64,000 bases of DNA, from the NCBI RefSeq assembly GCF_002906165.1, contig NZ_PPCN01000010.1:205887-269886 (forward strand), written 5' to 3'. This DNA comes from Roseibium marinum. Lineage in GTDB: Bacteria > Pseudomonadota > Alphaproteobacteria > Rhizobiales > Stappiaceae. A program made the translations under genes and the position numbers. Below, in pieces: positions 19,781 through 30,410 of the stretch. The first letter of the stretch is position 1, and each line of letters starts with the position of its first letter. The notes under the pieces are model-generated. The model worked only from the letters and a program-made list of their open reading frames with translations. It was not told the origin of the DNA and did not search any database.

Positions 19781-19903
19781 CGGGGGGGGTCCGGTGTTGG
19801 CGCGATCCGGCCGTCGGAGTTTAATTCCGATTTGCTATTTACCGGCCAAGGTGCGATCAGCTCATCGCTCACGGATCTTCAGCAGCAGAGACGGAAACCA
19901 AGA

Positions 19904-20923
19904 GTGACACGAACTGTTTCAATTGCCGAAGCCGAACGTCTGGCAGCCAAGGCGCTGATCGCCGCCGGAACCGCGCCGGAAAACGCCGCTCCTGTGGCCC
20001 GGGCGCTTGTCGCCGCCGAGGCTTCCGGCCAGCCGGGACATGGCCTGTCGCGCATGCCCTCCTATGTCGAGCAGGTTCGCTCGGGCAAGGTCCACGGGAC
20101 AGCTCGCCCGTCCTGCGAGACCGTGAAACCGGGACTTGTGCGGATCGACGCGGGACACGGGTTCGCCTATCCGGCAATCGACCTCGCGCAGAAGATTCTG
20201 CCGGACATGGCAAGGCGGAGCGGCGTCGCTCTGGCCGCCATTCATCGCTCCCATCATTTCGGACAGGGGGGCGCTCATTGCGAGGTTCTTGCCCAAAAGG
20301 GCCTGGTTGCCATGGTGTTCGGCAATGCCCCCAAGGCAATCGCACCGTGGGGCGCAAGCCGTCCGATGTTCGGCACCAATCCGATCTGCTTCGCGGCCCC
20401 GGGACCGGCCGGCGCGCCTCCGCTGGTGATCGATTTCGCCGTCTCGCGTGTTGCCAAGGGAAAGATCATGGCCGCGTCAAGGACCGGCCGGCCGATCCCG
20501 GAAGGATGGGCTCTCGATGATCAGGGCAGGCCGGCGACCGACGCCGCCGCCGCGATGAACGGCACGATGGTTCCCATTGGTGAAGCGAAAGGGGCCGCGC
20601 TCGCGCTGATGATCGAGGTTCTGTCGGCTGCGCTCGTCGGCGCGCATTTCGGCTTTGAGGCGAACGGCCTGTTCGACGGCAAGGGCGCTCCGCCCAACCT
20701 TGCGCAAACCATCCTGGCGATCGATCCGGGGTTGGCCTCCGATAATGCCTATTGGGAGCGTATCGGTCTGCTGTTCAGCGAAATAGAGCAGACCGAGGGA
20801 GCCCGGCTTCCCGGCAGCCGCAGGCTGGAAGCCCGTGAGACTGCTGTCCGCGAAGGGTTGAGGATTCCGGAGGAAATTCTGCTGGATCTCCTCGCGCTTG
20901 CCGGGGAAGCGGAACTTACCTGA
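19904..20923 (+). CDS. Ldh-family (malate/L-lactate dehydrogenase type) NAD(P)-dependent oxidoreductase
   Basis: A protein of about 339 residues of the YlbC/AllD/ComC fold, which oxidises 2-hydroxy acids such as malate, ureidoglycolate or L-sulfolactate, or reduces imines. Typical sequences are GQPGHGLSRMPSYVEQ near the N-terminus, AAIHRSHHFGQGG (conserved catalytic His) and FGTNPICFAAPGP. The substrate cannot be assigned from motifs. An in-frame TTG at 19832 would add 24 residues of non-family sequence; the GTG at 19904 (VTRTVSIAEAERLA) starts where family members do. Confidence 0.87.
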   Translation: MTRTVSIAEAERLAAKALIAAGTAPENAAPVARALVAAEASGQPGHGLSRMPSYVEQVRSGKVHGTARPSCETVKPGLVRIDAGHGFAYPAIDLAQKILPDMARRSGVALAAIHRSHHFGQGGAHCEVLAQKGLVAMVFGNAPKAIAPWGASRPMFGTNPICFAAPGPAGAPPLVIDFAVSRVAKGKIMAASRTGRPIPEGWALDDQGRPATDAAAAMNGTMVPIGEAKGAALALMIEVLSAALVGAHFGFEANGLFDGKGAPPNLAQTILAIDPGLASDNAYWERIGLLFSEIEQTEGARLPGSRRLEARETAVREGLRIPEEILLDLLALAGEAELT

Positions 20924-20963
20924 AGCGGTAGGCGATAAAGACCGATCATTCGGGGTTTGGGAG

Positions 20964-21317
20964 TTATTCCCCGTTCATCCGGTCTTGCAGCACCCCGATT
21001 TCATCCGCAAGCGCCTGGGCCTGCCGTTGAATGCGGTCAAGGGCGACCCGCATGCTATCCAGGTCCGTGCCCGAGGCATCTTCCGAAATCGGCGGTGTGC
21101 CCCGGCCGACAAGCAGCCATGTCGGGCTGACATTCAAGACGCCGGCGAGCAGAACGAGCTTGTTGGAACGCGGCTCGGAGCGGTCGCTTTCCCAGCTTTG
21201 CATTGTAGCCGTTTTTATACCGAGCCGGCGTGCCAGCTGGGCTGTGGACAGACTTGAGGCATCCCGGGCTTTGCAGATCCGCTCCCCCAAAGTGTAATCG
21301 GTGCTGCTGTTCGACAT
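20964..21317 (-). CDS. XRE-family helix-turn-helix regulator
   Basis: A small regulator of about 117 residues. The HTH (about 10-65) reads LGERICKARDASSLSTAQLARRLGIKTATMQSWESDRSEPRSNKL across the usual five-helix fold; the recognition part is IKTATMQSWE. The C-terminal 40 residues form a charged helix (LDSMRVALDRIQRQAQALADEIG), likely for dimerisation. The ATG at 21317 has GGGAG eight bases upstream; a frame open to 21419 has no such site. It lies 218 bases after tamB in the same direction and may be transcribed separately. Targets are unknown. Confidence 0.88.
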   Translation of the reverse strand: MSNSSTDYTLGERICKARDASSLSTAQLARRLGIKTATMQSWESDRSEPRSNKLVLLAGVLNVSPTWLLVGRGTPPISEDASGTDLDSMRVALDRIQRQAQALADEIGVLQDRMNGE

Positions 21318-21535
21318 TGTCGCGCTCCCGTCACTAACGATCGTTTCCGCCGCCAGATATACGGTCCCCGCCGGTCCCGACGGAGAGTTTTTCCTGAATA
21401 TGTGGTTCATGGTCCGCAACCTCGCACGGCAGGCCCGTGCATCGCAACACCTGGCCGGGACTTTGTCGGATTGAGAGCGTCGAACGGCGGGATCTTGCGA
21501 TGCCCGTGATAAAAATGTCAGGGTGCATCAAGGGA

Positions 21536-24500
21536 TCAGTATTCTTTTTCGAAGAAAATACCGGCTTTCGATGACCCGTCCGCTCCAACTTCACCGCGCA
21601 CTTTCAGTCCGCGGTTCAGATCTATATCGACCTGCACGCGGCTCGAACTTGTCCCGGTTCCCTGTTCAACACCCAGGTAGATGTTGTCGTTTATATATTT
21701 GCCGACCGAGACCGACGGACCGTTTTCGCCATTGGTATTGACGTCGATCGCATCGAGCCCGAGCGACTTGCGGATCGAAGCAAGGGGACCGTTGTCGTTT
21801 CCGCCCGTCAGGGTGGCTATGGCGGCAGCCAGCCGCGCTATCTGGGTTGGCGAAAGATTGCCGACGCTCTTGCCGAAGAGCAGGAGAGCGAGAACTTCGT
21901 CCTGCGGAAGTTCCGGAGAGGATGTAAACGCGATTTGCGGGTCGTCCGCCGCGCCGCTGACACTCACGGTAATCGTCGTATCACTCACGGACGTTGTGGC
22001 AGCAAAATCGATGACCGGTGTCAGCGATCCCTCGAACGTGGCGGTGCCGTGCGAGAAGAGAAGACGGCGCGTCAGGATATCGAGTTGACCGCGCCTGAGG
22101 CTGAAAGCGCCGATCGCTTGCGGGGCGGTCGTCGTTCCAACGATCTTGAGCTCTCCCTGGAGTTCGGCATCAAGCCCGCGGCCGCGAACGAAGATGCGGC
22201 CAGGCGCGGAAAGCAGAATGTCGAGGCGCGGCGGAAAACGCCTCTCCTGGGTTCCGGTCTGCCGCGATCCGCCGCCGAGTTCCGCAGCCTGCTGCTGGAC
22301 TGCCTTCGAGGCGTTCACATGGCGCACATCGACCGGAGGAATGGCGCCTGGCAGATTTTCAGGAATGGAAATGTCGGCCTTGTTGATCGTGACCTTTCCA
22401 TCGATCAATGCCGAACCGGCCGGGGAAGCAAGAGGTCCGGAGATTTTCAGATCGGCATCGATGTCCGCGGTGACGAGACCGGGATCGACATACCGGCCAT
22501 TGTTCAGCTTGAGGGCAATATCGGCGGTCAGGCCGTCTTTCATGCCGACCGTCCCCTCGGCGGAAAATGTGCCGCCGGTGGCGAGATCTCCCGCGATGCC
22601 GTTCAACACGGCCTGGTCACTGGACACCGATACGGTGCCGCCGATGTTCTGAGCGGTCAGGCCGGTCGTCAGGCTGGTTATTTTCAGATCGGCCGGCGTT
22701 GCCGTGATCTGGTAGGAAGGATCGGCGACGTTGCCTGTCACCGTACCCTGCAGGGAAATCGAGCCTTCGCCCCTGAGCCCGGCGTCCAGCAGGGGACGTC
22801 GCACCACGGCCAGGGGAACCGTGCCCTCAAGCGATATCGACAGAGCGTTGGGCCTCGAAAGTCCGATGGTGCCCGCGGCGGTCAGATTCAATCCGTTAGG
22901 ATCGCTGACACGGGTGGTCTGCGTAATCTCGTTGGATTTCAACGAACCCGATGAAGTCAGGTCGAGAGCGGTCAGACTGTTGTTGCTGAGGTCACTGGAA
23001 GTGAGCGAGGCGCCGGTGACCGTCCACTCCGCCTCGGGCGACGATGCGCTTCCTTTGGCTGCCACACTGCCCGACAAGGTGCCGCCAAGACCCAGTGACG
23101 GCAAAAATGCATTTGCGAGGTTCAGCGGCACGGACTTCAACTTGGCCGTGAGGTCCAGCGACTGCCCGGCCTTGCCGGCTACCGACAGCGACCCGTTCCC
23201 AAGCCTGAGTTCCAGAGGGTCGATTATTGCTTCGCCGCCGCTATAGGAAATGGTGGTTGGCTGCTTGAGCGCGCTGGTGAGGCCCTGGTAGTGCAGGGCG
23301 AGTTCCTGAAGCGCCAGCACATAGGCACCGCTATCGAGTTCGCTGACGCGGGCCTTGAGGGTCAGTCCGTCGCGATTATCCCTGTCCATGGCCACTTGCG
23401 CCGTAATCGCGGTGCCGTCCCCGTCCGGTGTTACACTGATGTCGGCGCTGTGTATGGGGGTTGCATCCGTAAGCAGACCCGCGAGTTGGATATCCGCCGT
23501 AATGTTTTCCGGAGCATAAGGAGCCGCAACGTTGGCTTTCAGCTTCAGGTTGCTGAAACTGACCGACGGTATGCCGATATCGGCGCCGGTCACGTCAACA
23601 GCCAGCGTTCGGTCTTGCGGGTTGGCGGAAAGCGTGCCCTGCAGGCGGCCACTGATGTCGGTGAGCAGCAAGGGGGAGAGGGAGGCGAGATCCGGAGCAT
23701 CGATCTTCAGATCGCCCTTCAGCGTCTCGACGGGCTTGTCCACGTCTGCGATGGAAAGGGCCCCCGTCACAGTGTTTCCGGCAAGGCGGATCGACAGGGG
23801 CTCGACGTCGGCGCCACCGTCCTTGCTCGTCAGCACCACATCGACGGCAATCGGCTGACCGTTGAGCGATGCCGTGCCTTTCACGGCAGCCGTCGGCGCG
23901 GCCGGATCGGCCGTCGCATCCGCTGAAAAGCTCAGGTCATCGAGTGGGGTTCCGGCAAGCAGAATCTGTTGAGAGGTGGCGTTCGCCTGTACTTCAAGAG
24001 CGCCGAGCGGACCGGACGAACGGACGTCCAGCGCGAGGCCGCCTTCAAGACGGGGATCGACCTTGGAAAGATCCTCGAGGCGGACTGTCAGATCGGACGT
24101 CAGAGAGGCCTTTTGGTAGTGCGCGTTGCCGCGAATCTCCAGGGCCTCGTTTTTCACCGCCAGGCTCTTGACGGTTACGTCATCCCGCCCGGCCAGATCC
24201 AGTGTCAGATCGACGTTGCTTTCGCCAGTGAGCAGCGCGTCCGCCTGAGACACGTCTGTTTTCAGCTCACGCAGAACAAGCGCGCCCGTTGCCGAACCGG
24301 TGAGTGTGTCCGGGTCAAGGTCGGCGGAAAAGGTTCCGGCAAGGCTTCCCGCGAGATTGCGCCCGGCAAGACCAGAGAACATTGCCAGATCCGGTACGGA
24401 CAGGCGGCCACGAGCATCGATTTTACTGGCCGAAATCTCCGAATCCGTCAGATTGGCCTGGCCGGCCGTTGTGCTGACGGAAAAGCCGGCGATCTGCAGG

Positions 24501-25882
24501 GACTTGTTTTTACCGTCAGCCGTACCATTCCCCTGCAAAGACACCGGGCCCGACAGCGGAGCGGTTTCTTTCGTCAGTCCTTCCAGTCCGGCAATCGCGA
24601 GAGAAAAGCGGAACGGGGAGGTCATGACGGTGGGGGTAAGGTTGGCGCCCGAGCCCGAAGCCTTGAGATCCATCTCGCCCGTCCGGACTTCCGCCGTTTG
24701 AAAGGACGCAATGCTCACTTCGCTCGACCAGTCTGCGGATGATCGCTGGCCGGAAACGGTAAAATCGGCTTTCACCGGGCCGAAAGCAATCCGCCGGTTG
24801 GCCAGTTCAACGGCAATCAGGGCGTTTTCGCCCGCGCTCACCGAAAGGTTTGCGGTGGCGTTGATTTCCGCGCTGGTGAGGTCTGCGCTGGCGTTAAGAG
24901 AGACGGTTCGGGTGGTAAGGGCGAGCTGAGCCGATTGCGGGGCGAAATCGCCGGAAAACCGGGCTTGCCCGGAAGCGTTCGTGGTGCCGAGTAAAAAGGC
25001 CTGGACTTCGGGTGGCGCCAGGGGGGCGAGATCGCCGTCCAGATCGAAGGATAGATGCCGGCCGCCGGTGTCTTCCTCGATTCTTGCGGAACCGGTAACA
25101 GTTGTTCGTCCGTCGAGAGCCAGGTTGAGCTTGGCCGCCCAGTTGGTCAAGGGGCCGTCGCCTTTCAGCTCAAGGCGCAGGGCCGGAAGGTCCGGGACCT
25201 CAAGCAGACGGGCAGCCAAACCTCCGCGTGGCTCCGACACTGTGATGTCGAAGGCAAGTTTTTCTGCTGCAGGTTCGAATTCCGCGGCGGCGATCAGACC
25301 GGCGTCGACACCGTCGATCCGGTGGACGTCGAGATGAGCGGTGAGGAGGGCGGGGTTGGCAGCGAAGGCACCGGATCCGGAGGCGTTCAGAGAAACGGGT
25401 GTTCCGAGCAGTGCCGGCCCAAGATTGATTTCCCCAAGACGGAAACTGTCCAGAGTGACATCGACGGGCAGCGAGAAACCGGTAGAACCATCGCTTTTGG
25501 AACTGGCGCTGGCGGCTTCGTCCTGCGGGGCTGAGGGCTGTCTTTCCAGATCGACCTGGCCTGCTGTCACGCTGGAGATGTCCAGCTCGCCTGAAATGAG
25601 CTGCAACGGGTTCCAGCTAAGAGTGATCCGGTCGGCGGCCAACCAGACGCCGGCCTCATCGGCAACTGTCAGTCGCTCAAGTCCGCCGTTGAGTCCGAAG
25701 CCGAGATAAAGGCCTTCGACCCTGACTATCCGTCCGTCCGTGGAGACAAGGTTGCTGACGACACCCGAAACAAAAGCCCGGCCGGCCGATACCTGCATTG
25801 CAGCGATCGCGAGAATCGGAACGATAATCGCGAGCGCGATCAGGAATCCGAAGATCCGTAATGAAAGCTTTAGAAAACGCAT
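21536..25882 (-). CDS. tamB: Translocation and assembly module protein TamB
   Basis: A 1448-residue AsmA-like bridge protein. One N-terminal membrane anchor (about 7-29) is followed by a very long periplasmic beta-taco region of repeating strands. The C-terminal DUF490/TamB domain (about 1110-1448) includes PPRLDILLSAPGRIFVRGRGLDAELQGEL, the conserved SLRRGQLDILTRRLLFSHGTATFEG and the terminal FFEKEY. It works with TamA in outer-membrane protein insertion and, in recent work on AsmA-like proteins, phospholipid transport. It begins six bases after the tamA stop, so the two form a tight operon. The size is normal for alphaproteobacteria. Confidence 0.95.
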   Translation of the reverse strand: MRFLKLSLRIFGFLIALAIIVPILAIAAMQVSAGRAFVSGVVSNLVSTDGRIVRVEGLYLGFGLNGGLERLTVADEAGVWLAADRITLSWNPLQLISGELDISSVTAGQVDLERQPSAPQDEAASASSKSDGSTGFSLPVDVTLDSFRLGEINLGPALLGTPVSLNASGSGAFAANPALLTAHLDVHRIDGVDAGLIAAAEFEPAAEKLAFDITVSEPRGGLAARLLEVPDLPALRLELKGDGPLTNWAAKLNLALDGRTTVTGSARIEEDTGGRHLSFDLDGDLAPLAPPEVQAFLLGTTNASGQARFSGDFAPQSAQLALTTRTVSLNASADLTSAEINATANLSVSAGENALIAVELANRRIAFGPVKADFTVSGQRSSADWSSEVSIASFQTAEVRTGEMDLKASGSGANLTPTVMTSPFRFSLAIAGLEGLTKETAPLSGPVSLQGNGTADGKNKSLQIAGFSVSTTAGQANLTDSEISASKIDARGRLSVPDLAMFSGLAGRNLAGSLAGTFSADLDPDTLTGSATGALVLRELKTDVSQADALLTGESNVDLTLDLAGRDDVTVKSLAVKNEALEIRGNAHYQKASLTSDLTVRLEDLSKVDPRLEGGLALDVRSSGPLGALEVQANATSQQILLAGTPLDDLSFSADATADPAAPTAAVKGTASLNGQPIAVDVVLTSKDGGADVEPLSIRLAGNTVTGALSIADVDKPVETLKGDLKIDAPDLASLSPLLLTDISGRLQGTLSANPQDRTLAVDVTGADIGIPSVSFSNLKLKANVAAPYAPENITADIQLAGLLTDATPIHSADISVTPDGDGTAITAQVAMDRDNRDGLTLKARVSELDSGAYVLALQELALHYQGLTSALKQPTTISYSGGEAIIDPLELRLGNGSLSVAGKAGQSLDLTAKLKSVPLNLANAFLPSLGLGGTLSGSVAAKGSASSPEAEWTVTGASLTSSDLSNNSLTALDLTSSGSLKSNEITQTTRVSDPNGLNLTAAGTIGLSRPNALSISLEGTVPLAVVRRPLLDAGLRGEGSISLQGTVTGNVADPSYQITATPADLKITSLTTGLTAQNIGGTVSVSSDQAVLNGIAGDLATGGTFSAEGTVGMKDGLTADIALKLNNGRYVDPGLVTADIDADLKISGPLASPAGSALIDGKVTINKADISIPENLPGAIPPVDVRHVNASKAVQQQAAELGGGSRQTGTQERRFPPRLDILLSAPGRIFVRGRGLDAELQGELKIVGTTTAPQAIGAFSLRRGQLDILTRRLLFSHGTATFEGSLTPVIDFAATTSVSDTTITVSVSGAADDPQIAFTSSPELPQDEVLALLLFGKSVGNLSPTQIARLAAAIATLTGGNDNGPLASIRKSLGLDAIDVNTNGENGPSVSVGKYINDNIYLGVEQGTGTSSSRVQVDIDLNRGLKVRGEVGADGSSKAGIFFEKEY

Positions 25883-25887
25883 ATGCG

Positions 25888-27870
25888 CTAAAACGCCTGG
25901 CTCAAACCGACATAAAGGGCGAAATCCGGGTCACCCGGTCCCGGATCCAGAGGTATGGCCGCATCGATGCGAAGCGGTCCTATAGGGGTAAAGTAGCGCA
26001 GCCCGGCACCTACGCCCACCTTGAGGCCCTCAGAAAAGTCGGGAAAACTGTTCTCATACGCGTTTCCGGCATCCACAAATCCAACGACACCGATCGTTTC
26101 GGTCATTCTGACGCGAACTTCTCCGGACAATTCGATGAGGGAGCGGCCTCCCGTTACTTCGCCATCCACACGCGGACCGACATTGCGGTAGGCATATCCG
26201 CGGATCGAGCCGCCACCGCCGGCAATGTAACGCCGGCTTGCCGGGACAGCTTCGACGGAGGGCGCGAAAATGGAGCCCGCGGTGACTTTGCCGGCAAGGA
26301 TGAAGCGTTTGGATTCATCCAGTGCGTAGTAGCTTGAAACCGTGCCTTTCACGAACCCCATGGCGTTGGCATTCAGCGTGTCATATGCCGGTTCCGCGAA
26401 GAACGCGGCAAAGACCCCTTTGGACGGGTTCAGAAGATTGTCCCTGTTGTCGAAGGTCAGGTCGGCAGGCAATCCGACGAGCAGATAGTCGCTGTCCCCG
26501 AAGACGTCCTCTTCATTGGCATAGAAGACCTCTGCGCCCGCACGGCCCTTGAGCTGATCCGTGAATTGGCGGTTCAGATAAGCATCATAGGTAATGGTGC
26601 GGCTTAAATAGGCATCGGGATTTTCCTGCCGCGCGCCCAGGCTCGTTGAAAAACTGGTCAGGGGACCGAACACTCCGGGTTTTTCAAAGGCAATGCGTGC
26701 GGAATATTCGAGGCTCTCCAGGCTTTCGTTACCGAGCCGGCCGACGGATCCTTCGATCGACAGCAGTTCACCGCGGCCGAACAGGTTTCTGCGCCGCCAA
26801 TAGGATTCCACTCCGAAGCCTTCCGTGCTGGACCAGGAAGCCCCCGCACCGATCACATGACGTTTGCGCTCAGTCACCTCAATGGTGATCGGCATTGTGC
26901 CGTCCGGGCCTTCGATGTCACCCTCGACCAACCGGACCGATGAAAAAATACCGAGGTCATTCAGTCGCTTGCGGGTGCGTGCAAGGTCCTCCGGGGAATA
27001 GAGTTCACCTTCCGGCAACATCGCCTGCTGAACGACAAATGCCGGATCGGTCACTTTCGTTCCGCTGACTGAGACGGCGCCGAAACGGGCCTTGGGACCG
27101 GCATCCGCGATCAGGGTGACGGCGAGACTGTTGGTGCTGTGATCGGCCGTAATCCTCCGCTCGGCGATTTTAGCCTTCGGATAACCACGTCCGCGCAGGA
27201 CGGAGACCATGCGGCTTTCCGCTTTCAGGATCTCATCGGAAGCTGCCACCTCGCCGGGAGAAAGCCCCCAGAAAGCCGGATCTGTGGAAAGGTCCGATCC
27301 GCGCGAGGAAATCGAAATGTCCGCGAAGGTGAACACGGGACCCGGATCCACCAGAATGATCACGCTGACCGGACGAGCCTCGGGTAAATCGGACTGCTCC
27401 AGGGCCGTCTCGAGCGGGATACCCGCGAGCATGATTTCGACTGTTCCACCATAGCGGCCAATTGCGTAAAGCTGTGCGATCAGGCGTTCGCGGTCGGAGA
27501 GCGCGCGTGCCAGCAATCCGGCTTCTCCGGAAGGGGGGCGGTCCTTTTGCTGCATCAGGAGCGATGCATCCCTCAATTCCGTCGCTATACGTTCATTGTC
27601 GTTTGAGACGGTGAGTTCGGGTTCGTAGGAAATGGGGTCCGGAACGGCCTCGGAATTTTCTTCAGAAGATCCGAAGGGTTTCCAGCCGAAAAGTTCGAAA
27701 GAATGAGCCGATTGCGGTGCTGCCGTCAGTACCGTGAAAATCAGTCCGGCCTGGAGGAGGCGTCTGGCAGCACAAAACGCACCGCGCGCCGGCAAGCCGG
27801 CCAGTGTCATCAAAGCGTAACCACGCGCACCCGAATCAAAGCCGGGTTTGCAGGACGGTAGACCCTTCAC
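25888..27870 (-). CDS. tamA: Autotransporter assembly protein TamA (Omp85 family)
   Basis: A 660-residue outer-membrane protein with an N-terminal export signal (hydrophobic segment LLQAGLIFTVLTAAPQSAHS), periplasmic POTRA domains (about 85-330) and a 16-strand Omp85 barrel (about 350-660). The barrel ends in the outer-membrane terminal Phe (YVGLSQAF). The conserved VRGY-type motif of the L6 loop is present as GSIRGYAYR. The open frame begins with GTG at 27870, with GGCGG upstream; an ATG at 27810 would give a shorter and more ordinary signal peptide but lacks a binding site. It is followed after five bases by tamB. Confidence 0.94.
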   Translation of the reverse strand: MKGLPSCKPGFDSGARGYALMTLAGLPARGAFCAARRLLQAGLIFTVLTAAPQSAHSFELFGWKPFGSSEENSEAVPDPISYEPELTVSNDNERIATELRDASLLMQQKDRPPSGEAGLLARALSDRERLIAQLYAIGRYGGTVEIMLAGIPLETALEQSDLPEARPVSVIILVDPGPVFTFADISISSRGSDLSTDPAFWGLSPGEVAASDEILKAESRMVSVLRGRGYPKAKIAERRITADHSTNSLAVTLIADAGPKARFGAVSVSGTKVTDPAFVVQQAMLPEGELYSPEDLARTRKRLNDLGIFSSVRLVEGDIEGPDGTMPITIEVTERKRHVIGAGASWSSTEGFGVESYWRRRNLFGRGELLSIEGSVGRLGNESLESLEYSARIAFEKPGVFGPLTSFSTSLGARQENPDAYLSRTITYDAYLNRQFTDQLKGRAGAEVFYANEEDVFGDSDYLLVGLPADLTFDNRDNLLNPSKGVFAAFFAEPAYDTLNANAMGFVKGTVSSYYALDESKRFILAGKVTAGSIFAPSVEAVPASRRYIAGGGGSIRGYAYRNVGPRVDGEVTGGRSLIELSGEVRVRMTETIGVVGFVDAGNAYENSFPDFSEGLKVGVGAGLRYFTPIGPLRIDAAIPLDPGPGDPDFALYVGLSQAF

Positions 27871-28156
27871 TTACTGCCGCCTGACGGTTTGGCATGGCCG
27901 GATTGCCTCGGTGCGACCTGTCACAATCAAGCCAAACTGCATACGCAGCCCCTACGTTTCTCACGTTAGGTCAACCACGGTTAATGTACTCTCAACACGA
28001 TAGATCATGGCGTCGCGGGCAGCGCAAGTGCGCAGGCGCTACAACGACTTCGCTCGAACAGGTGTTGCCGCGGCCACAAGCGGTGCAACCTTCGTTCGAA
28101 GGAACAAGGATTGCTCGAGCATTTCAAGTTCGATCGGTTTTGCTATGGAAAGATCC

Positions 28157-29068
28157 CTAGAACAACGGGTCTTCTTCCTGAAGGTTGAGCAGGCGCCGTG
28201 CGGCGGTTAGCGTGTTGACCATCAACATGGCGATGGTCATCGGCCCGACACCGCCGGGAACCGGCGTGATTGCGCCTGCATGTTCCAGCGCTTCTTCGAA
28301 GGCGACATCGCCGACAAGCCGGCTCTTGCCCTCGCCGCGCTCAGGCGCGGGAATACGGTTGATACCCACGTCGATCACCGTCGCCCCCTGTCCGATCCAG
28401 TCCCCCCCGATTATCTGGGGACGGCCGACTGCGGCGACGACAATGTCGGCCGCGCGCACGACATCGGGCAGGTTTCTGGTCCGGCTGTGGGCGATTGTGA
28501 CGGTGCAGCTCTCCTGCAGCAAAAGGCTGGCCATGGGTTTGCCGACAATGTTGGATCGTCCCACCACGACGGCGTTCTGCCCGGCAAGCGTGTCCCCCAG
28601 CGTCCGTTTCAGGAGAACCAGACAACCCGCTGGCGTGCAGGGAACCAGCGCGCTGGCCCGTTCTCCGGCGGTCAGAAGGCCGACATTGACGGGATGGAAC
28701 CCGTCGACATCCTTTTCCGGCCGGATCAGGCGAAGCACCTTGCTTTCGTCGATATGCCCGGGCAGAGGCAACTGCACCAGAATGCCGTGAATGTCCGGGT
28801 CGTTGTTGAGCTTGTCGACGAGCGAAAGAACATCCGCTTCGCTGGTCTCTGCGGGAAGCGTATGCTTGAGCGAATGAAAACCGCAGGCTTCCGCCGCCCG
28901 GTCCTTGTTGCGCACATAGACCTGGCTTGCCGGATCTTCCCCGACCAGCACGACTGCAAGGCCTGGACGCACACCGCTGGTCTCAAGCAGCGCCGCCGCC
29001 CGGCGGGTGATTTCTTCGCGAACCGTTTCCGCGATCGCCTTGCCGTCAATGATCTGTGCCTCGGGCAT
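28157..29068 (-). CDS. folD: Bifunctional methylene-tetrahydrofolate dehydrogenase / methenyl-tetrahydrofolate cyclohydrolase
   Basis: A 303-residue cytosolic enzyme interconverting 5,10-methylene-THF and 10-formyl-THF with NADP. The catalytic region shows [14 protein letters not shown] (active-site Tyr and Lys), [33 protein letters not shown] (NADP-binding) and the closing [14 protein letters not shown]. The length is normal. AGGAAG precedes the ATG. Folate one-carbon units from demethylation in the methylamine module elsewhere in this window would be handled by this enzyme, but the genes are not linked in an operon. Confidence 0.97.
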   Translation of the reverse strand: MPEAQIIDGKAIAETVREEITRRAAALLETSGVRPGLAVVLVGEDPASQVYVRNKDRAAEACGFHSLKHTLPAETSEADVLSLVDKLNNDPDIHGILVQLPLPGHIDESKVLRLIRPEKDVDGFHPVNVGLLTAGERASALVPCTPAGCLVLLKRTLGDTLAGQNAVVVGRSNIVGKPMASLLLQESCTVTIAHSRTRNLPDVVRAADIVVAAVGRPQIIGGDWIGQGATVIDVGINRIPAPERGEGKSRLVGDVAFEEALEHAGAITPVPGGVGPMTIAMLMVNTLTAARRLLNLQEEDPLF

Positions 29069-29213
29069 TCCGCTTCCTTGTTACTGTGTCCATGAGCTGA
29101 AATCCGGATTCGACGACAAGCTATAGATTGCCGTGAGCAATTGAAAAAGACGGTTTGCGTCTTTTCCTGCTCCCGTTTCGTCATTAACGCCTGATACAGG
29201 CCGTCGCATTCCT

Positions 29214-30410
29214 TTAAAGAGACTTCGCAAATGCGCTCAATTCGGAAATTGCGCAAACGATGTGATAGAGCGAACTGGCCGGGGCCGGCTCGTCGAGAAA
29301 CTGGCCCTCCGAAGTGAGCTTGTCGTGCCAGAGACCGTCCGGCACACCTTTGAAGTAGATCTGCAGCGCATGCACCGCATCCGGTATATCGGCGAGATAG
29401 GCTTCTCTCTCGGCCCCGGTCGAGATCCGCGCCAAAGCGACTGCCGCCTTGATCCATTCGGTTTGTCCCCAAAGCCGGGCAACCGGATCGCGGACGGTGA
29501 AATCGTCGTTCAGCGCCATGAAGGCCACGCCTCGGCTTTCGTCGATGCCGTATGTCCAGCCGATGTCATAAAGGCGCCTTGCGGCGATAAGGGCGCCCGC
29601 ATCGTTTCGCGATTGTCCCCAACCCGCCAGCAGCCAGGCCCATTCGAACTGATGTCCGGGTTCCATCACCCGGCCCTTGTCGCCGGGCATCGGCGTCCAG
29701 TCCAGATCGAAGAATTCACGCAGGCCGCCGTTCACGGGATCGATAAACCGGGTCAGCGCAAGTTCGGCGATTTCATCCGAGAGGTCTCTCCAGACCGGAT
29801 CGTCGGATATAACTTCCCAGGCGAGGCACGCCTCGAACAGGTGCATGTGCGGATTGGAGCAAAGTGGCGCCTTGTCCGGTTGGGCCTCCCGGAAACCGGC
29901 TTCAGAATGACGGTAATTCTCGAACAGAAAATTGAGAAGATTTAAGGCCTGTGCGGCTGCCGAGGCCCTGCGTTCGGGGGGCGCCGCCGCTATCTGGGCG
30001 AATCCCAGCAGGGCGAAGGCCTGATTGTAGAGGTCGAACGAAGGATCCGTGATGCGGTTTTCCATATCCACGGCACCAGCGAAATAGCCTGCATCTGTCA
30101 GGAACGCTTTCCCGTGCCAATCCGACAGCTTTATCGCAAGCTCACCGGCCGGACCCGCCCAGCCAAGTTTTGCACCTTCCAGAAAAGAATAAATCTGCCG
30201 GGGAACGACACGCGCCCGGCGCGGAACTGGAACCGCCCGCATGCTTGCCAAGTCGATTGCTTCGAAACACTCACCAGTCACAAGGTCAGCGCCTGCTGCA
30301 AACCAGACAGGAAGAGCTTTTTCTGTCAGCCACCTAGTTAAATTTTCAGAGGATTTCTTTACTGTTTCACGGATTGTGGTCAGGTCGTTTGCGGTCATCG
30401 ATGTCCTCAT
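29214..30410 (-). CDS. AGE-family (N-acylglucosamine 2-epimerase-like) sugar isomerase
   Basis: A 398-residue (alpha/alpha)6-barrel protein of the AGE superfamily, which includes N-acylglucosamine 2-epimerase, mannose isomerase and mannose-6-phosphate isomerase-like enzymes. Matching segments are NPHMHLFEACLAW, VMEPGHQFEWAWLL (with the catalytic-site His of the family), DESRGVAFMALNDD and RLWGQTEWIKAA. Position suggests a role in making a capsule sugar: it is divergent from the polysaccharide export lipoprotein with about 150-210 bases between them. Which sugar is not predictable. The start at 30410 (MRTSMTAND) could also be the second Met. Confidence 0.88.
   Translation of the reverse strand: MRTSMTANDLTTIRETVKKSSENLTRWLTEKALPVWFAAGADLVTGECFEAIDLASMRAVPVPRRARVVPRQIYSFLEGAKLGWAGPAGELAIKLSDWHGKAFLTDAGYFAGAVDMENRITDPSFDLYNQAFALLGFAQIAAAPPERRASAAAQALNLLNFLFENYRHSEAGFREAQPDKAPLCSNPHMHLFEACLAWEVISDDPVWRDLSDEIAELALTRFIDPVNGGLREFFDLDWTPMPGDKGRVMEPGHQFEWAWLLAGWGQSRNDAGALIAARRLYDIGWTYGIDESRGVAFMALNDDFTVRDPVARLWGQTEWIKAAVALARISTGAEREAYLADIPDAVHALQIYFKGVPDGLWHDKLTSEGQFLDEPAPASSLYHIVCAISELSAFAKSL

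Noticed and set aside
20924..20963. Terminator between the Ldh-family gene and the convergent XRE gene
   Set aside because: No stem followed by T residues was found in the 40-base gap.
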